A DNA stretch of 57,998 nt from Bacteroidota bacterium (GCA_029262775.1 JAJCYR010000057.1:1-57998); one strand, 5' to 3'. Positions 8,844-19,320 are shown, counted from the stretch's first letter. A program made the numbers and translations. Notes: generated by a model from the letters alone, not told the origin.

Positions 8844-11800
8844 TCAGCTTGCGGTCGGGGCGGGTGCTGGCGTACCGGTAGCAGCGACCGCCTTTCTGCT
8901 TGCGACCCATTCGCGGCCACGTTCGAGCATCTCGTGTGTCGAGACGTAGACGGTTGGAATGAGCACGAGCGTCACCAGCGTGGAGGCCGTCAGACCCCCA
9001 ATTACAACGCGAGCGAGCGACGCCTGGATCTCGGCTCCGGCACCAATACCGAGTGCCAAAGGAAAAAGCCCCAGAACCGTGGTCAGGGTGGTCATCAGAA
9101 TGGGGCGCAGACGAAGCCGCCCTGCCTCCACGACGGCCGGGACCAGGTCCATGCCTTTCTCACGCCGGAGCAGGTTGATATAGTCCACGAGTACGATGGC
9201 GTTGTTGACCACAATACCCACCAGCATGACCACACCCATGATGCTCTGCATGTTGAGGCTCGTTCCGGTCAGGACCAGTGTGGGCACCACCCCGACGACC
9301 GCAACCGGTACCGCAAACATCACAATGAGAGGATCCACGAACCGCTCGAACTGACCTGCCATGACCATGTAAATCAGGGCCAGGGCCAACAGGATGGCCA
9401 GCAGGAAGTCTCCCTGCGCGCGTTGCTGCTCTTCATATTCGCCACCTATGGTAGCGGTGTATCCATCCGGAAACGTCATCTCCGCAAGACCCGCCTGGAT
9501 GTCTTTCACCGCTTCGCCGAGCGGCACTCCTTCTTCGAGGTTTGCCGTGACGTAGGTGACCCGCTGTCCATCGACGCGCTGAATGGTCGTCGGGGCGCGG
9601 GAGCGGTCTCGTGCAAGCAGAGAAGAGACAGGGATCACGTCGCCAGCGGGTGTGCGCACACCAATATCATCCAGGTCCTGAACACCCAGCCGGTCCTCGG
9701 GTCGCAAACGGACCATGATGGGGAATTCGTCTCCATCCACACGGTAGGAGCCTGCGCGGCTACCGCCTACGCTGGTCTGGATGGCGCGGCCGACCTGCTG
9801 GACGGTAAGGCCCAGAATGGCAATTTTCTCCCGGTCGAAAATCATGTTTTCTTCGGGACGCCCTTCGCGGCGACTCATTCGTACGCCAGCTACACCTTCG
9901 ACCCGCTCCAACCGGTCCCGGATCTGACGGCTCAGGTTGTCGGCAACCTCCAGGTTGTACCCGCGCACTTCCACCTGGATGGCTTCCGTACCACCACCCG
10001 AGCTGAACAGGCGCCGCAGAATCCACAGGCCCGACTGTGCACTTACGCGCAGTTCCGTGCCGGGAATGGTTCCTTCGAGGTTTGTTCGCAGGTAGTCCGC
10101 GAGTTCATCCGGATCAATAGTGCGTTCTCCAGCGGGCTTGAGCTTGACTTCGATCGATGCATTGCCCCAGCGCACTTCCGTGGCGACATCCAGGATTTCA
10201 TCCATGGGGAGCAGCGGCTTCACGTTGCGCTCGAGTTCATCCAGATACGTTTTGACCACTGCGATGTTGGTGCCTTCCGCCATGTCCAGGCTGATGTCGA
10301 TTTCATCGGCGTCGGTTGGCGGCGCCAGTTCCACGGGAATGGTCGGAAGTACCAGGAAGCTGGCCACGACCAGTACCAGCGTTACGGAAAAGACCACCTT
10401 TCGGCTACGAAGAACACCTTCCAGTGAACCGGAGTACCAGTTTTCGAGGCGGGAGAACGCCCGCTGGAAGGCCGATCGCTTCTCACGCTTGGCCGTTCCG
10501 TCGCCGGCCGTGAGAAAACGCGAGGCCATTACCGGGACCAGCGTCATGGCAACCAGAAGGGAGGCCGCCAGCGAGAACACGATCACAATGGCCAGCGCCT
10601 GGAACAGGTCGCCGGTAGTCGTCTTCATGAACACGAGTGGCACGAAAATGACCGTCGTGGTCAGGGTCGATGCCACGATGGCGCCGATCACTTCCCTCGC
10701 GCCCACACGCGCCGCCTCGAGGAGCGGCATTTTATGTTCCTCCCGGTGTCTGACGATGTTTTCAAGAACCACGATGGCATTATCCACCATGAGCCCTATT
10801 CCAAGTGCCAGTCCTCCGAAAGTCATCTGGTTCAGCGTCATGCCGCCGAAGAACATGAGTCCGAACGTGGCGATCACGGAAATGGGAATGGCCAGCGCGA
10901 TGATGAACGTAGAGGACCCATTGCGCAGGAATAGATAGAGCACGAAAATGGCCAGGAGTCCGCCCCACATTGCCGAGTTCTGGACGTTGTCAATACTCTG
11001 GCGGATGAAGGTGCTCTGGTCACTGATCACGTGGAAGCGCATCTCCGACTGCTCTGCGTGAATGCGCTGGATCTCTTTCATCACATTGTCGGCAACCTCC
11101 ACGGTATTGGCGCCGCTCTGTTTCTGTATGTCGAGCCGCAGCACCGGAATGCCGTTGAGTTCGGACATGCGATCAATGTCGGAAAACCCATCGACCACGT
11201 TGGCCACGTCCCGTACGCGCACCGGACGCTCGCCGACATACCGGATAACCGTGTTGGAAATTTGTGCGACGGAGGTGAATTCGCCCGTGGAACGGACGTA
11301 TAGGTCCTTTAAGCCTTCCTTCACGTTGCCGCCCGGAAGCTTGATATTCTGGCTCGAGAGCGCCTGTTGGATGTCGGCCGGCGTGAGTCCGGTGGCGAGC
11401 ATGCGATCTCGTTCCAGTTCAATCCTGATTTCCCGCTGCACACCCCCGCGTAGTTCAATCGTGCCGACCCCCGGTATCTGTTCGAATCGCTGGGAGTATT
11501 CCCGCTCAATGGCGCGTGTTGCCTGGTCCAGCGGCAGGGTGGACTCGACGGCGAGCGTGACTACGGAAATGTTGTTCGGGTCAAATTTCCAGATGCCTGG
11601 GGGCTCAACTTCCGGTGGAAGATTGTCCCGGATGCGATCGAGCGCTCCGCGGATGTCGTTGGCGGCTTCATCCGTGTTGGTACCCTGGACGAACTCGAGC
11701 GTCACCCATGCCGACCCTTCCGACGATCGGGAGGTGATGCGCTCCACATTCGGCACGCCAGCGACGGCATTTTCAATCGGATCGGTTACAATCTGCTCCA

Positions 11801-11978
11801 CTTCCTCCGGACCCACGTTCGGATACGAGGCCCATACGGTGAGGCGCGATACCTCAATGGGGGGCAGGAGGTCTACAGGCAGGTACGTAAACCCTGCAGC
11901 ACCGAGCGTGATGACGACGAGATAGAACATGGCCGTCGCGACGGGACGGCGAATAGACAGATTGGTCAGGCTTCCCAT
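8844..11978 (-). CDS. RND-family efflux pump inner-membrane transporter (AcrB/HAE1 type)
   Basis: A 1044-residue proton-driven efflux transporter of the hydrophobe/amphiphile class. The N-terminal signature [20 protein letters not shown] is followed by the first periplasmic porter domain, a TM4-type segment [16 protein letters not shown], a central cytoplasmic break near residue 500, and the second repeat with [20 protein letters not shown]. In TM4 the sequence has Asp-Asn where E. coli AcrB has Asp-Asp, as is common in Bacteroidota homologues. It should form a trimer and work with the periplasmic adaptor encoded 9 bp upstream; no TolC-like outer-membrane partner is in the window. Substrates cannot be predicted. 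Confidence 0.93.
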   Translation of the reverse strand: MGSLTNLSIRRPVATAMFYLVVITLGAAGFTYLPVDLLPPIEVSRLTVWASYPNVGPEEVEQIVTDPIENAVAGVPNVERITSRSSEGSAWVTLEFVQGTNTDEAANDIRGALDRIRDNLPPEVEPPGIWKFDPNNISVVTLAVESTLPLDQATRAIEREYSQRFEQIPGVGTIELRGGVQREIRIELERDRMLATGLTPADIQQALSSQNIKLPGGNVKEGLKDLYVRSTGEFTSVAQISNTVIRYVGERPVRVRDVANVVDGFSDIDRMSELNGIPVLRLDIQKQSGANTVEVADNVMKEIQRIHAEQSEMRFHVISDQSTFIRQSIDNVQNSAMWGGLLAIFVLYLFLRNGSSTFIIALAIPISVIATFGLMFFGGMTLNQMTFGGLALGIGLMVDNAIVVLENIVRHREEHKMPLLEAARVGAREVIGAIVASTLTTTVIFVPLVFMKTTTGDLFQALAIVIVFSLAASLLVAMTLVPVMASRFLTAGDGTAKREKRSAFQRAFSRLENWYSGSLEGVLRSRKVVFSVTLVLVVASFLVLPTIPVELAPPTDADEIDISLDMAEGTNIAVVKTYLDELERNVKPLLPMDEILDVATEVRWGNASIEVKLKPAGERTIDPDELADYLRTNLEGTIPGTELRVSAQSGLWILRRLFSSGGGTEAIQVEVRGYNLEVADNLSRQIRDRLERVEGVAGVRMSRREGRPEENMIFDREKIAILGLTVQQVGRAIQTSVGGSRAGSYRVDGDEFPIMVRLRPEDRLGVQDLDDIGVRTPAGDVIPVSSLLARDRSRAPTTIQRVDGQRVTYVTANLEEGVPLGEAVKDIQAGLAEMTFPDGYTATIGGEYEEQQRAQGDFLLAILLALALIYMVMAGQFERFVDPLIVMFAVPVAVVGVVPTLVLTGTSLNMQSIMGVVMLVGIVVNNAIVLVDYINLLRREKGMDLVPAVVEAGRLRLRPILMTTLTTVLGLFPLALGIGAGAEIQASLARVVIGGLTASTLVTLVLIPTVYVSTHEMLERGREWVASRKAVAATGTPAPAPTAS

Positions 11979-11987
11979 GGATATAGA

Positions 11988-13412
11988 TTACTGTGCTGTC
12001 GAGGATGACGCGTTGGATGAAGATGACCCGGCGGATGAAGCGGACGACACGGCCGATTGACGCTCACGCTCGGCAGCAATGCTGTCCGCCATGCGCTGTT
12101 GCTTGCCCATGAATTCGAGCAGCAGGTCCTGGTCCTGCATTTCCTGCAGGGCCGCCACACGCGGCCACGTCACGGGACGCGCCCGCGCTACGAGGTTGGT
12201 CCCCGTCTTGAGGGCAAGCATGTCCTGGCCAATGGTAACCACCCAGTCTCCCATTGAAATACCACGTACGCCTACCACACCGCGTCCGCGAGCCAGCACA
12301 TCGACCGGTAGAAAGCTCACCGGAGTGGGCTCCGTAAGTGGTGGAGGATTGTCCGAGTCGTACTCGTCCGGCTCCCGGACGGGGGTTTCCCGCGTCAGGG
12401 AAGGTGTCACATAAACACCCATTTCACCGGACGTCGGATGCTCAAACAGGGCGCTTTCCGGCACCAACGTAGCCTGCTCACTTTCTCCGTAGGCGACATC
12501 CACAGCAACGAACATTCCGGGCCGCAGCACGCCGCCGGGGTTGGGTACGTCAATTTCGGCGGCTGCACTGAAGCTACCCGCTTCCAGGAAGGGCGAGATG
12601 CGGGACACCTGGGCGGTAATCACGGTGTCTGGCCGGTTCTCGATGATGACCACAGCCGTCTGCCCGGGCTCGATGTTACCCATCATGTTGTCGGTGACCG
12701 ATACTTCGACCCGGACGGTCGCAAAATCACCGATCATGAACAAGGGGGTGGACGGATCCACACGCATTCCGGGCTCAACTCCCCGCTGCCCGACCAGGCC
12801 ACCGAAGGGCGCTCGCACGACGGTTCGTCTGAGGGTCTCGCGGCGCTCCTGCACCGTGGCTTCCGACTGGGAAATGCGCGCCAGCGTCTGCTCATGGGCA
12901 GCCTGGGCCGATGCCCGGTTCGTCTCCGATGCTTCCAGTTGCTGCTGACTCTGAAGACCCTTGGATACCAGTTCCTGCATGCGTTTGTAGGCGGCATCGG
13001 CCTGGTTCAGGGCAGCCTGTGTCCGGCCAGCGTCCGCCTCACTGATCCGAAGCTGAGCCTCGGCCTGGCGCAATTGATCCTGTGATTGCTGGTCACGGAG
13101 ATAGACGAGAGCATCGCCGCGCTCTACGCGGTCTCCATTGCGGACGGCAACACGCTCTACGGGCGCGGAGATTTCGGCAAAGACGGTGACCTGGTTATCA
13201 GCACGGACAATACCCGACATGCGCTCCTGTAGGGGCAGTGAACCCACTCTGGCCTGGATGACTTCAACGGCTGTGGGCTGGGCTCCACCCACACCCCGGC
13301 TCCACGGTGCTCCGCCTCCAGCGGATGAAGAGGAATCCGACTCGGAGCCACACCCGGCAAGAACGAAAAAGAACAGCAGACCGGTCCCGTAGAAACGCAA
13401 AAATGTCATCAT
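11988..13412 (-). CDS. RND efflux periplasmic adaptor lipoprotein (membrane fusion protein)
   Basis: A 474-residue adaptor. The N-terminus is a lipoprotein signal (FFFVLAGC, lipid Cys about residue 21), so it is tethered to a membrane. Then come the lipoyl-type half motif (EISAPVERVAVRNGDRVERGD), a long alpha-helical hairpin rich in Ala/Gln (RQAEAQLRISEADAGRTQAA onward), the second lipoyl half (VRAPFGGLVGQRGVEPGMRV) and the beta-barrel region (IGDFATVRVEVSVTDNMMGN). The last 25 residues are a Ser/Ala-rich low-complexity tail. Two adjacent ATG codons (13412, 13409) could start it. It is first in a two-gene operon with the RND transporter. Confidence 0.92.
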   Translation of the reverse strand: MMTFLRFYGTGLLFFFVLAGCGSESDSSSSAGGGAPWSRGVGGAQPTAVEVIQARVGSLPLQERMSGIVRADNQVTVFAEISAPVERVAVRNGDRVERGDALVYLRDQQSQDQLRQAEAQLRISEADAGRTQAALNQADAAYKRMQELVSKGLQSQQQLEASETNRASAQAAHEQTLARISQSEATVQERRETLRRTVVRAPFGGLVGQRGVEPGMRVDPSTPLFMIGDFATVRVEVSVTDNMMGNIEPGQTAVVIIENRPDTVITAQVSRISPFLEAGSFSAAAEIDVPNPGGVLRPGMFVAVDVAYGESEQATLVPESALFEHPTSGEMGVYVTPSLTRETPVREPDEYDSDNPPPLTEPTPVSFLPVDVLARGRGVVGVRGISMGDWVVTIGQDMLALKTGTNLVARARPVTWPRVAALQEMQDQDLLLEFMGKQQRMADSIAAERERQSAVSSASSAGSSSSNASSSTAQ

Positions 13413-13623
13413 GGACGTGGTTTATATCGAATTACGAGAGCGAAAACGCTCAATATGCAGGTTTGAATGTTTCATCGCAGGTATTAGACGGCAACAGGGT
13501 TCCGTTCATTCCAGTCCACACACGATCTTGACACGATGTTCAGGCCCGGATCCAGTCACGAATCGGTGCATTGAATGCGAAAATTGTTTCCGCGCCTGTC
13601 GCGTTCACCATCCCGCTCAACCC

Positions 13624-14432
13624 ATGCAACGCTCCCTCCTTGTGGCACCCTTCGCCTGTTTCCTTTTCACGGTTGGCTTTATGCCGCTATTGGGCGTTCA
13701 TACAGCCTCCGCTCAACAGGCGTTTTTTATAGATGCGACGGGCAGCGACTTCATGTATTACAGCCTTGAACAGAACCGTCCCGTTCCACCGGAAGTGTCG
13801 GACACAGGCGGGTGGGATCTGGCTTTCAAGGGGTCCGAAATCCGGGTCAATGGTGCTGCCCAATTTGTCGACGTGCCATTCGATTCCCTTCAGGTGGCTC
13901 CGGAAGATGGCTTTGCCATCGATACGCCCGAAGAGCCAGCCTTGCCGACGGGCAGCGGCAAAGGATGGTTCAACTACGGCCTGTTAACACTATCCCAAAG
14001 CACGCTGACGGTGGTCATTTTCGTGTCCACCAAGGCAGACGAGCCGACGAGTAGCAGCGTTACTCGAGGTGAGGACAACGTCGGTGGGGGCGAAAATGAC
14101 CCCGTCCCTGTGGGTAGCACCCGAAATGGCGTTTCTCTGTGTTGTTCGTCGCTCGAATGGCACGGCCATACTTCACTCCTCACGCCTGGATAAACGCCAT
14201 TTCTGTCAGCTACAGCGTGCTTTGGGATAGTGTTAACAGGCCGTATAATCCATCGACCCATGAGGTCACGCCGGTCGAGAACCGAACCATCGTACTGAAG
14301 CGTGCCGGAGGCGGTTACGCAAAAATCGAAATCATGGACTACTACAAGCAGGAATTCACCGACGACGGCCCCCGGCCTGTTCCGCGGTTCTATTCGCTTC
14401 GGTTCGACCTGTCGGATTCCGGCTCATGGTAA
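13624..14432 (+). pseudogene. HmuY-like secreted protein gene interrupted by a MITE
   Basis: The start at 13624 gives a signal peptide (MQRSLLVAPFACFLFTVGFM, cut near TASAQQ). The first part shows GGWDLAFKGSEIRVNGAAQF, typical of HmuY-family proteins, which bind heme or similar ligands at the cell surface in Bacteroidota. At 13976 the frame enters an inserted element and hits foreign sequence. Removing the element plus one TA copy (269 bp) restores one frame that reads GWFNYNPSTHEVTP, then VLKRAGGGYAKIEIMDYY and RFYSLRFDL to TAA at 14430-14432, giving about 179 residues. The join rebuilds a family-typical sequence, so the insertion is what broke the gene. Heme binding itself is inferred from family only. 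Confidence 0.85.
13977..14243. mobile_element. 267-bp MITE (non-autonomous inverted-repeat element)
   Basis: The two ends are exact 30-bp inverted repeats (13977-14006 and 14214-14243), beginning CGGCCTGTTAACACTATCCC. The element is flanked by TA on both sides (13975-13976 and 14244-14245), the target duplication expected of IS630/Tc1-mariner-type transposition. A nested 12-bp inverted repeat (GAAATGGCGTTT at 14123-14134 and its complement at 14192-14203) lies inside. There is no transposase; the interior open frames are accidental. No autonomous parent element is present in this window. Confidence 0.88.
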
Positions 14433-14436
14433 TAAG

Positions 14437-14478
14437 AAAAGAGGGGGGGGCGTCCTCGCGGACGCCCCCCCCTCTTTC
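14437..14478. terminator. Bidirectional rho-independent terminator
   Basis: A strong hairpin follows the broken HmuY-like gene: AAGAGGGGGGGGCGTCC, loop TCGC, then the exact complement, with A-rich sequence before and CTTTC after. It lies between the convergent HmuY-like and azurin genes and resembles the terminator at 8792-8833 in having a run of G paired with a run of C plus flanking A/T arms. Confidence 0.88.
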
Positions 14479-14525
14479 TGAAGTCGATTGCGGGCGCGCC
14501 GTCAAGCAACGTCCGCGCACACGGT

Positions 14526-15023
14526 TTACTTCACGATCATGACGCCACGCATGGTGCCGTAGTGACCCGGGAACGTGCAGAGAAACTCATATTGACCAGG
14601 CTGGGTCGGAGCCGTGAACGAGATGGTGTCCTTTTCGTCCGGACCCAGCAGCACCGTGTGGGCAAGTACATTCGACAGATCCGTAGGCATGTACTCGTTG
14701 GCCGAGTTGCCCATGGCCTCCGTGGCAAAGGCCTCAAGGTCCGTACCAGCCGTCAGAATGACGAAGTTGTGTCCGAAGGTGTCCTTGGGCAGTGTGCCAA
14801 CATTGTGCAGCGTGATGGTGACTTCTTCACCGGCAGCCACTGTAAACTCTTTCACACTGAACTGGAGCTGGTTGTTGGCTTCGATGACAATGGTATCGGA
14901 GGCTGTTTCAGCGGCAGCTTCCTCCTGGGCAGGAGCAGGGGCCTCAGCCTGGTCACCGCCGCCACAACCGGCTACGACCAGTGCCGAAAAGAACAGCGCG
15001 AATACAAATAGATTCTTGAACAT
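14526..15023 (-). CDS. Azurin-type cupredoxin lipoprotein
   Basis: A 165-residue blue-copper protein. The signal ends in a lipobox (LVVAGC, lipid Cys20), followed by an Ala/Glu/Pro-rich spacer to about residue 42 and then the azurin domain. Type 1 copper ligands are all visible with azurin spacing: His85 in FGHNFVIL, Cys149 in YEFLCTFPGH, His154 and Met158 (GTMRG). It should carry single electrons in the periplasm, tethered to a membrane, between a respiratory complex and an oxidase or reductase. No partner is adjacent; NDH-2 at 31888-33219 is the nearest respiratory enzyme. Monocistronic. Confidence 0.95.
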   Translation of the reverse strand: MFKNLFVFALFFSALVVAGCGGGDQAEAPAPAQEEAAAETASDTIVIEANNQLQFSVKEFTVAAGEEVTITLHNVGTLPKDTFGHNFVILTAGTDLEAFATEAMGNSANEYMPTDLSNVLAHTVLLGPDEKDTISFTAPTQPGQYEFLCTFPGHYGTMRGVMIVK

Positions 15024-15149
15024 GATATTTGGTCTCAGAATAGGGTAGGGATGAGGGCGGGAAACCCGTTCTTCGTTAATCAGATCCCATGAATGCCATT
15101 GTTCACGCCATTTTAGGAATGGCAGAGAGGACCTTCGGTGAGTCCTTCC

Positions 15150-16703
15150 TCACCCCGCCGGATAGATATAGGAGGCGCCGAATCCGAGTGGGAGTCCAAT
15201 GGTCCAATACAGGATGAGAAACGCCGTCCATGTCACAATAAATACGATCGAAAAGGGTATCATGATGGACGTGAGCGTACCAATGCCCGTCTTCTTGACA
15301 TAGCGCTGACAGTACACCACAACGAGCGGAAAGTAGGGCATGAGCGGCGTGATGATGTTGGTCGACGAGTCACCAATGCGGTAAGCGGCCTGCGTCAGAT
15401 CGGGCGAAATGCCGACCTGCATGAGCATGGGTACGAAAATAGGCGCCAAAAGGGCCCACTTGGCCGACGCTGACCCGACGAACAGATTCACGAAGCCGGC
15501 CAGGAAGATGATGCCGAACATGGTCACCGATCCAGGAAGAGCGAGTGCCTGGAGAACCGACGCGCCCTTGAGCGCAAGCAGCGCCCCGATATTGGACTGG
15601 CCGAAAGCGTACACGAACAGCGAGCAGAAAAACGCCATCACAACATAATAGGACATGCCTTGCATGGCCTTGGTCATAGCATCGACCATGTCCTTGGACG
15701 ACGTGAAAACCCTGGCCACAAATCCGTAGACGACTCCCGGGAGCAGAAACAGCAGAAAGATCAGGGGCACAATCGACTGCATGATGGGCGCTGAGAACGA
15801 GTTGAGTGAGCCGGACGCATCGCGCATGGGGGAGTCCTCCGGAAGCAATGTCAGAATGAGCACGGCAAGACCGGCCAGCATGGTCAGGTTGGCCCACAGG
15901 AAGGCCTTCTTTTCCCGCGGACCAATGGCATTCATGTCGTCGGCTGGTTCGGCGTCCGCATCGACCGGCGTATTCCGGTTCAGCCGAGGCTCTACGATTT
16001 TGTCGGTGATAAGCCAGCCCAAAGCCACAATCAATACACTCGATGTGGCCGTGAAAAAGTAGTTGTTCAGCGGATTGATCAGTATGGACGGGTCAATGAG
16101 CTGAGCAGCGGGCTGGGTGAAGCCCTGTAGGAGGGGATCCAGTGCGCCTGGCAGCGGGTTGGCGCTGAATCCGCCCGATACGCCGGCGAAGGCCGCCGCA
16201 ATTCCGGCCAGCGGATGGCGCCCGGCCGCGTGAAATATGATACCTCCGAGTGGAATAACCAGTACATAACCGGCGTCGATGGCGCTATGGCTGATGAGGC
16301 CGACCAGCACAACGGCGGGCGTGAGCAGCATGGCGGGTGTTACGCGAAGCAGCAGCTTGATGCTCGTATTGAAGTATCCGGCCTCGTCCGCCACGCCGAC
16401 GCCCAGCATGGCCACGAGCACCACGCCGAGCGGCGCAAAGCTCGTGAATATGGTCACCATACTCGAAAGGAAAGTCGCTATGGCAGGCCCGGTGAGCAGG
16501 TTGTGGATGACCAGCGGACTACCCGAACGCGGATCGATATCGGAGAAGCTCATGGGCGCCATGAGGGCCGACAGCACCCATACCATGACGAGCGAGATGA
16601 GGAAGAGCATGGAAGGGTCGGGGAGCTTGTTGCCGACGGCCTCAATGTGGCCAAGAATGCGGCCTATCCGGCCCGTTTTCTCTGAGGGCTGCGCAGAGTC
16701 CAT
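15150..16703 (-). CDS. AbgT-family transporter
   Basis: A 517-residue inner-membrane protein with about 11-12 hydrophobic segments. The N-terminal GHIEAVGNKLPDPSMLFLIS and the C-terminal FVGSASAKWALLAPIFVPML with YRIGDSSTNIITPLMPYFP are the conserved AbgT family segments. E. coli AbgT imports p-aminobenzoyl-glutamate, while other members export sulfonamides, so direction and substrate are open. A cytoplasmic loop with an acidic patch (DADAEPADDMNAIGPREKK) lies near residue 240-260. It is transcribed away from the choice-of-anchor B gene from a shared 220-bp region. Confidence 0.92.
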   Translation of the reverse strand: MDSAQPSEKTGRIGRILGHIEAVGNKLPDPSMLFLISLVMVWVLSALMAPMSFSDIDPRSGSPLVIHNLLTGPAIATFLSSMVTIFTSFAPLGVVLVAMLGVGVADEAGYFNTSIKLLLRVTPAMLLTPAVVLVGLISHSAIDAGYVLVIPLGGIIFHAAGRHPLAGIAAAFAGVSGGFSANPLPGALDPLLQGFTQPAAQLIDPSILINPLNNYFFTATSSVLIVALGWLITDKIVEPRLNRNTPVDADAEPADDMNAIGPREKKAFLWANLTMLAGLAVLILTLLPEDSPMRDASGSLNSFSAPIMQSIVPLIFLLFLLPGVVYGFVARVFTSSKDMVDAMTKAMQGMSYYVVMAFFCSLFVYAFGQSNIGALLALKGASVLQALALPGSVTMFGIIFLAGFVNLFVGSASAKWALLAPIFVPMLMQVGISPDLTQAAYRIGDSSTNIITPLMPYFPLVVVYCQRYVKKTGIGTLTSIMIPFSIVFIVTWTAFLILYWTIGLPLGFGASYIYPAG

Positions 16704-16923
16704 GATGCATGTTGGTTGGTTTGACGGCCAAACCTACACTATTCCACTCGGAACCGCCAACCCATCTTCACCGAAAGTTGGCGGGCGAGGGCAGGAGAAG
16801 GACCCGTACACTGTGCGTCCGTTCGTGCCAGCGTCCGTGAAATCGACCAAGGCCGGAGAACCGCGCACGAGATATAGCGGTATGCTGGGTCCTGTTCCGT
16901 ACGTCCACCAAATAATTTCCATA
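16704..16923. promoter_or_regulatory. Divergent promoter region with two hairpins
   Basis: A 220-bp space between divergent genes contains two inverted repeats: GGTTTG/CAAACC at 16718-16734, 14 bp upstream of the AbgT start, and CCGCCAAC/GTTGGCGG at 16754-16784. Either could lie in the AbgT leader or act as an operator. No confident promoter boxes were recognised. Confidence 0.35.
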
Positions 16924-19320
16924 ATGCATAGAATTTCCGTCCTCCTTTTCCTGGTGACTGCCCTTCTGGCTCTGCCGTCCTTTGCCCGGCAAACTACGCC
17001 CCAGTCCGATCACGCGACAGGCCTTGGATTCGGCGGGGTGTCGGCGAGCGACGGATCGCGCATTTTCGTAGGATCGGCACCCATGGGATGGCCGCGGGGA
17101 GACGAGCCGGCCGGATCCGTCTATGAGTTCCAACTGGGGCCGGATGGCAGTTGGACCAATACGGCTCGCCTTTCCGCCCCCAATGGCGGCATTGGAGACG
17201 ACTTTGGACGTAGCATTGCTCTGCGCGGAGAAACCCTCCTCATCGGAGCCCCCGGACACGCAGCTGTGCACGCCTATACGCTGGATGCCGGCGGAAACTG
17301 GACTTCTGCGAGCACCCTGACGCCCTCTATGCTTCCGGAGGGCATGGAATTTGGCGGTGCATACGCGCGCGCCGGGTCGCGCACCGGGAATATTGCCCTG
17401 ACCCGTGCATTCGCCGCCGTGAACGCGTTCGATGCCGAGAAAACGGACGGCCAGGTGCATATGTTTATACCGGGAAGTGATGGTTCGTGGCGCGAGGTCA
17501 GCATTTTGCGGCCGCAGGATGTCCAGCCCGGCGACGGATTCGGATTTTCCATAGCGGCACATGACGATGTCCTGGTCGTTGGCGCACCGGGCGCGAATGA
17601 ACGCGCGGGCGCCGTGTATGCCTATCGCGTGGCGGCGGACGGCTCCGCCAAACTGGAGAAACGGATTACGCTCGAGGGTCATTCAGGCCCGGCGGGCCTC
17701 GGATCGAGCGTGGTCATGCACCAGGCTCACCTGATTGCCGGAACGCCGTCCCTTGCTGGTGGCGGGGGTGTAGTGCTGTACGATGGATATAATGACTGGG
17801 TAGAAATGGCGCGTACCGCGCCTCCAGCCGTCGAAGGAATCCGTATGGCCGGCTTTGGCGCCACGGTCGCCGTCTCCATGACAGACGTGCTGGTGGGTAC
17901 ACGCCGGGGCGTGGTCTTCGCCGCCCCTTTTTCGCCAGAGCCGGATTTCAGAATGATCCAGTCGCCCAGTGAACGCCAGACGCCTGGTTTTGGTGTGGGA
18001 CTGTCCATTTCGGGTAATGTGGCCGCAATCGGATCCCCCACGGCCGACTTCGAGGCGGGTGTGTCGACCGTGTTTGAACGCAGCGCCGCATCGGGCCGCT
18101 GGTTGGCGACCGATATTCTGGAAAGTGAAGTGGGTCACTTTGAGGCGATGACGGGTAGCGACATCCGGTGTGAGGACGGAGAAGCGGGTGCCTTCGGGTG
18201 TGAAGGCGTGGATCTTGTGGCCTTTCTGCCCATCAAGGACCTGTCTTCGCAGCGCGGGGTCGGCATGACCGATATTTGGGGTTGGACCGATGAAGTGACC
18301 GGAAAGGAATGGGTGCTGGCGGGACGCACCGACGGTGTGTCATTCGTGGACATTTCGAATCCCAACAATCCGGTCTATGCAGGCGAACTGCCCAAGACGG
18401 CGACCTCACCCGGTAGTGGGTGGCGTGACGTCAAAGTCTACCGGGATCACGCCTACGTCGTGTCCGATGGCGCCGGGCACCATGGCGTGCAGATCTTCGA
18501 CCTGCGTCAACTGCGCGATGTGAAGCCGGAAGACATGCCCGTCACCTTCATGGAAACGAATTGGTACGGGGGTGTGGCCAGCACACACAACTTTGTGATC
18601 AATGAAGAGACCGGCTTCGGATATGCCGTTGGAAACCGCAGTGGAGGCGAGACCTGCCAGGGCCAGCTCCATATGCTGGACTTGTCGGACCCGGCCAATC
18701 CGGTGTTCGCCGGCTGTTTCTCGGCCACCGAAACCGGGGGCACGCACGACTCACAGTGTGTCGTGTACCGCGGTCCCGATGCCGATTACCAAGGCCACGA
18801 AATTTGTCTGAACTCGAACGGTTCGTCGTTCGTGATTGCCGATGTCACGGACAAGCAGAATCCGGTCACGATCGTGAATACGAAGTACCCGCTCCTGGCC
18901 TACACCCATCAGGGTTGGCTGACCGAGGATCAGCGGTATTTCTACATGAATGACGAACTCGACGAGCTCAACAACCTCGTCGAGGGGACGCGCACGCTCA
19001 TCTGGGATGTTGCCGACCTCGATGATCCGTTGCTTGTGGCCGAGTACACGTCCGATGTGCCGGCGAGCGATCACAACCTGTACATTGACGGCACGACCAT
19101 GTACCAGGCCAACTACCAGGCGGGACTGCGCGTACTGGACATCTCGGATCCGCTGAATCCGGTCGAAATCGGCTACTTCGACACGGTCCCGTTCGGCGCG
19201 AATGAGCCCGGTTTTGGCGGAGCCTGGAGCAGTTACCCCTATTTCAAAAGCGGCGTCATTCCGGTGACGAGTCGGGGCGAGGGGCTCTTTCTGCTTCGCA
19301 AGCAGCAGCAGGATCTGTGA
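16924..19320 (+). CDS. Secreted choice-of-anchor B family protein with FG-GAP and LVIVD-type repeats
   Basis: The start at 16924 yields a signal peptide (MHRISVLLFLVTALLALPSF, cut at ARQ) and a 798-residue product; the open frame continuing upstream to 16279 only mirrors the AbgT gene. The first half has FG-GAP-like units (GDDFGRSIALRGETLLIGAP, GDGFGFSIAAHDDVLVVGAP). From about residue 420 the choice-of-anchor B region follows: VDLVAFLPIKDLSS, DIWGWTDEVTGKEWVLAGRT, VSFVDISNPNNPVYAGELP and later LHMLDLSDPANPVFAG, LRVLDISDPLNPVEIG. Such proteins are exported and thought to be surface or periplasmic propellers; function unknown. No T9SS tail is obvious at the C-terminus (FLLRKQQQDL). Confidence 0.88.
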   Translation: MHRISVLLFLVTALLALPSFARQTTPQSDHATGLGFGGVSASDGSRIFVGSAPMGWPRGDEPAGSVYEFQLGPDGSWTNTARLSAPNGGIGDDFGRSIALRGETLLIGAPGHAAVHAYTLDAGGNWTSASTLTPSMLPEGMEFGGAYARAGSRTGNIALTRAFAAVNAFDAEKTDGQVHMFIPGSDGSWREVSILRPQDVQPGDGFGFSIAAHDDVLVVGAPGANERAGAVYAYRVAADGSAKLEKRITLEGHSGPAGLGSSVVMHQAHLIAGTPSLAGGGGVVLYDGYNDWVEMARTAPPAVEGIRMAGFGATVAVSMTDVLVGTRRGVVFAAPFSPEPDFRMIQSPSERQTPGFGVGLSISGNVAAIGSPTADFEAGVSTVFERSAASGRWLATDILESEVGHFEAMTGSDIRCEDGEAGAFGCEGVDLVAFLPIKDLSSQRGVGMTDIWGWTDEVTGKEWVLAGRTDGVSFVDISNPNNPVYAGELPKTATSPGSGWRDVKVYRDHAYVVSDGAGHHGVQIFDLRQLRDVKPEDMPVTFMETNWYGGVASTHNFVINEETGFGYAVGNRSGGETCQGQLHMLDLSDPANPVFAGCFSATETGGTHDSQCVVYRGPDADYQGHEICLNSNGSSFVIADVTDKQNPVTIVNTKYPLLAYTHQGWLTEDQRYFYMNDELDELNNLVEGTRTLIWDVADLDDPLLVAEYTSDVPASDHNLYIDGTTMYQANYQAGLRVLDISDPLNPVEIGYFDTVPFGANEPGFGGAWSSYPYFKSGVIPVTSRGEGLFLLRKQQQDL

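Noticed and set aside
8934..10427. A 497-codon plus-strand open frame
   Set aside because: It is antisense to the well-conserved RND transporter and shows no domain.
13977..14243. Open frames crossing the MITE that look like short proteins
   Set aside because: They read through the inverted repeats and end at arbitrary stops; they are not genes.
16279..16923. Upstream extension of the open frame leading into the choice-of-anchor B gene
   Set aside because: It runs opposite the AbgT gene and the signal peptide begins only at 16924.
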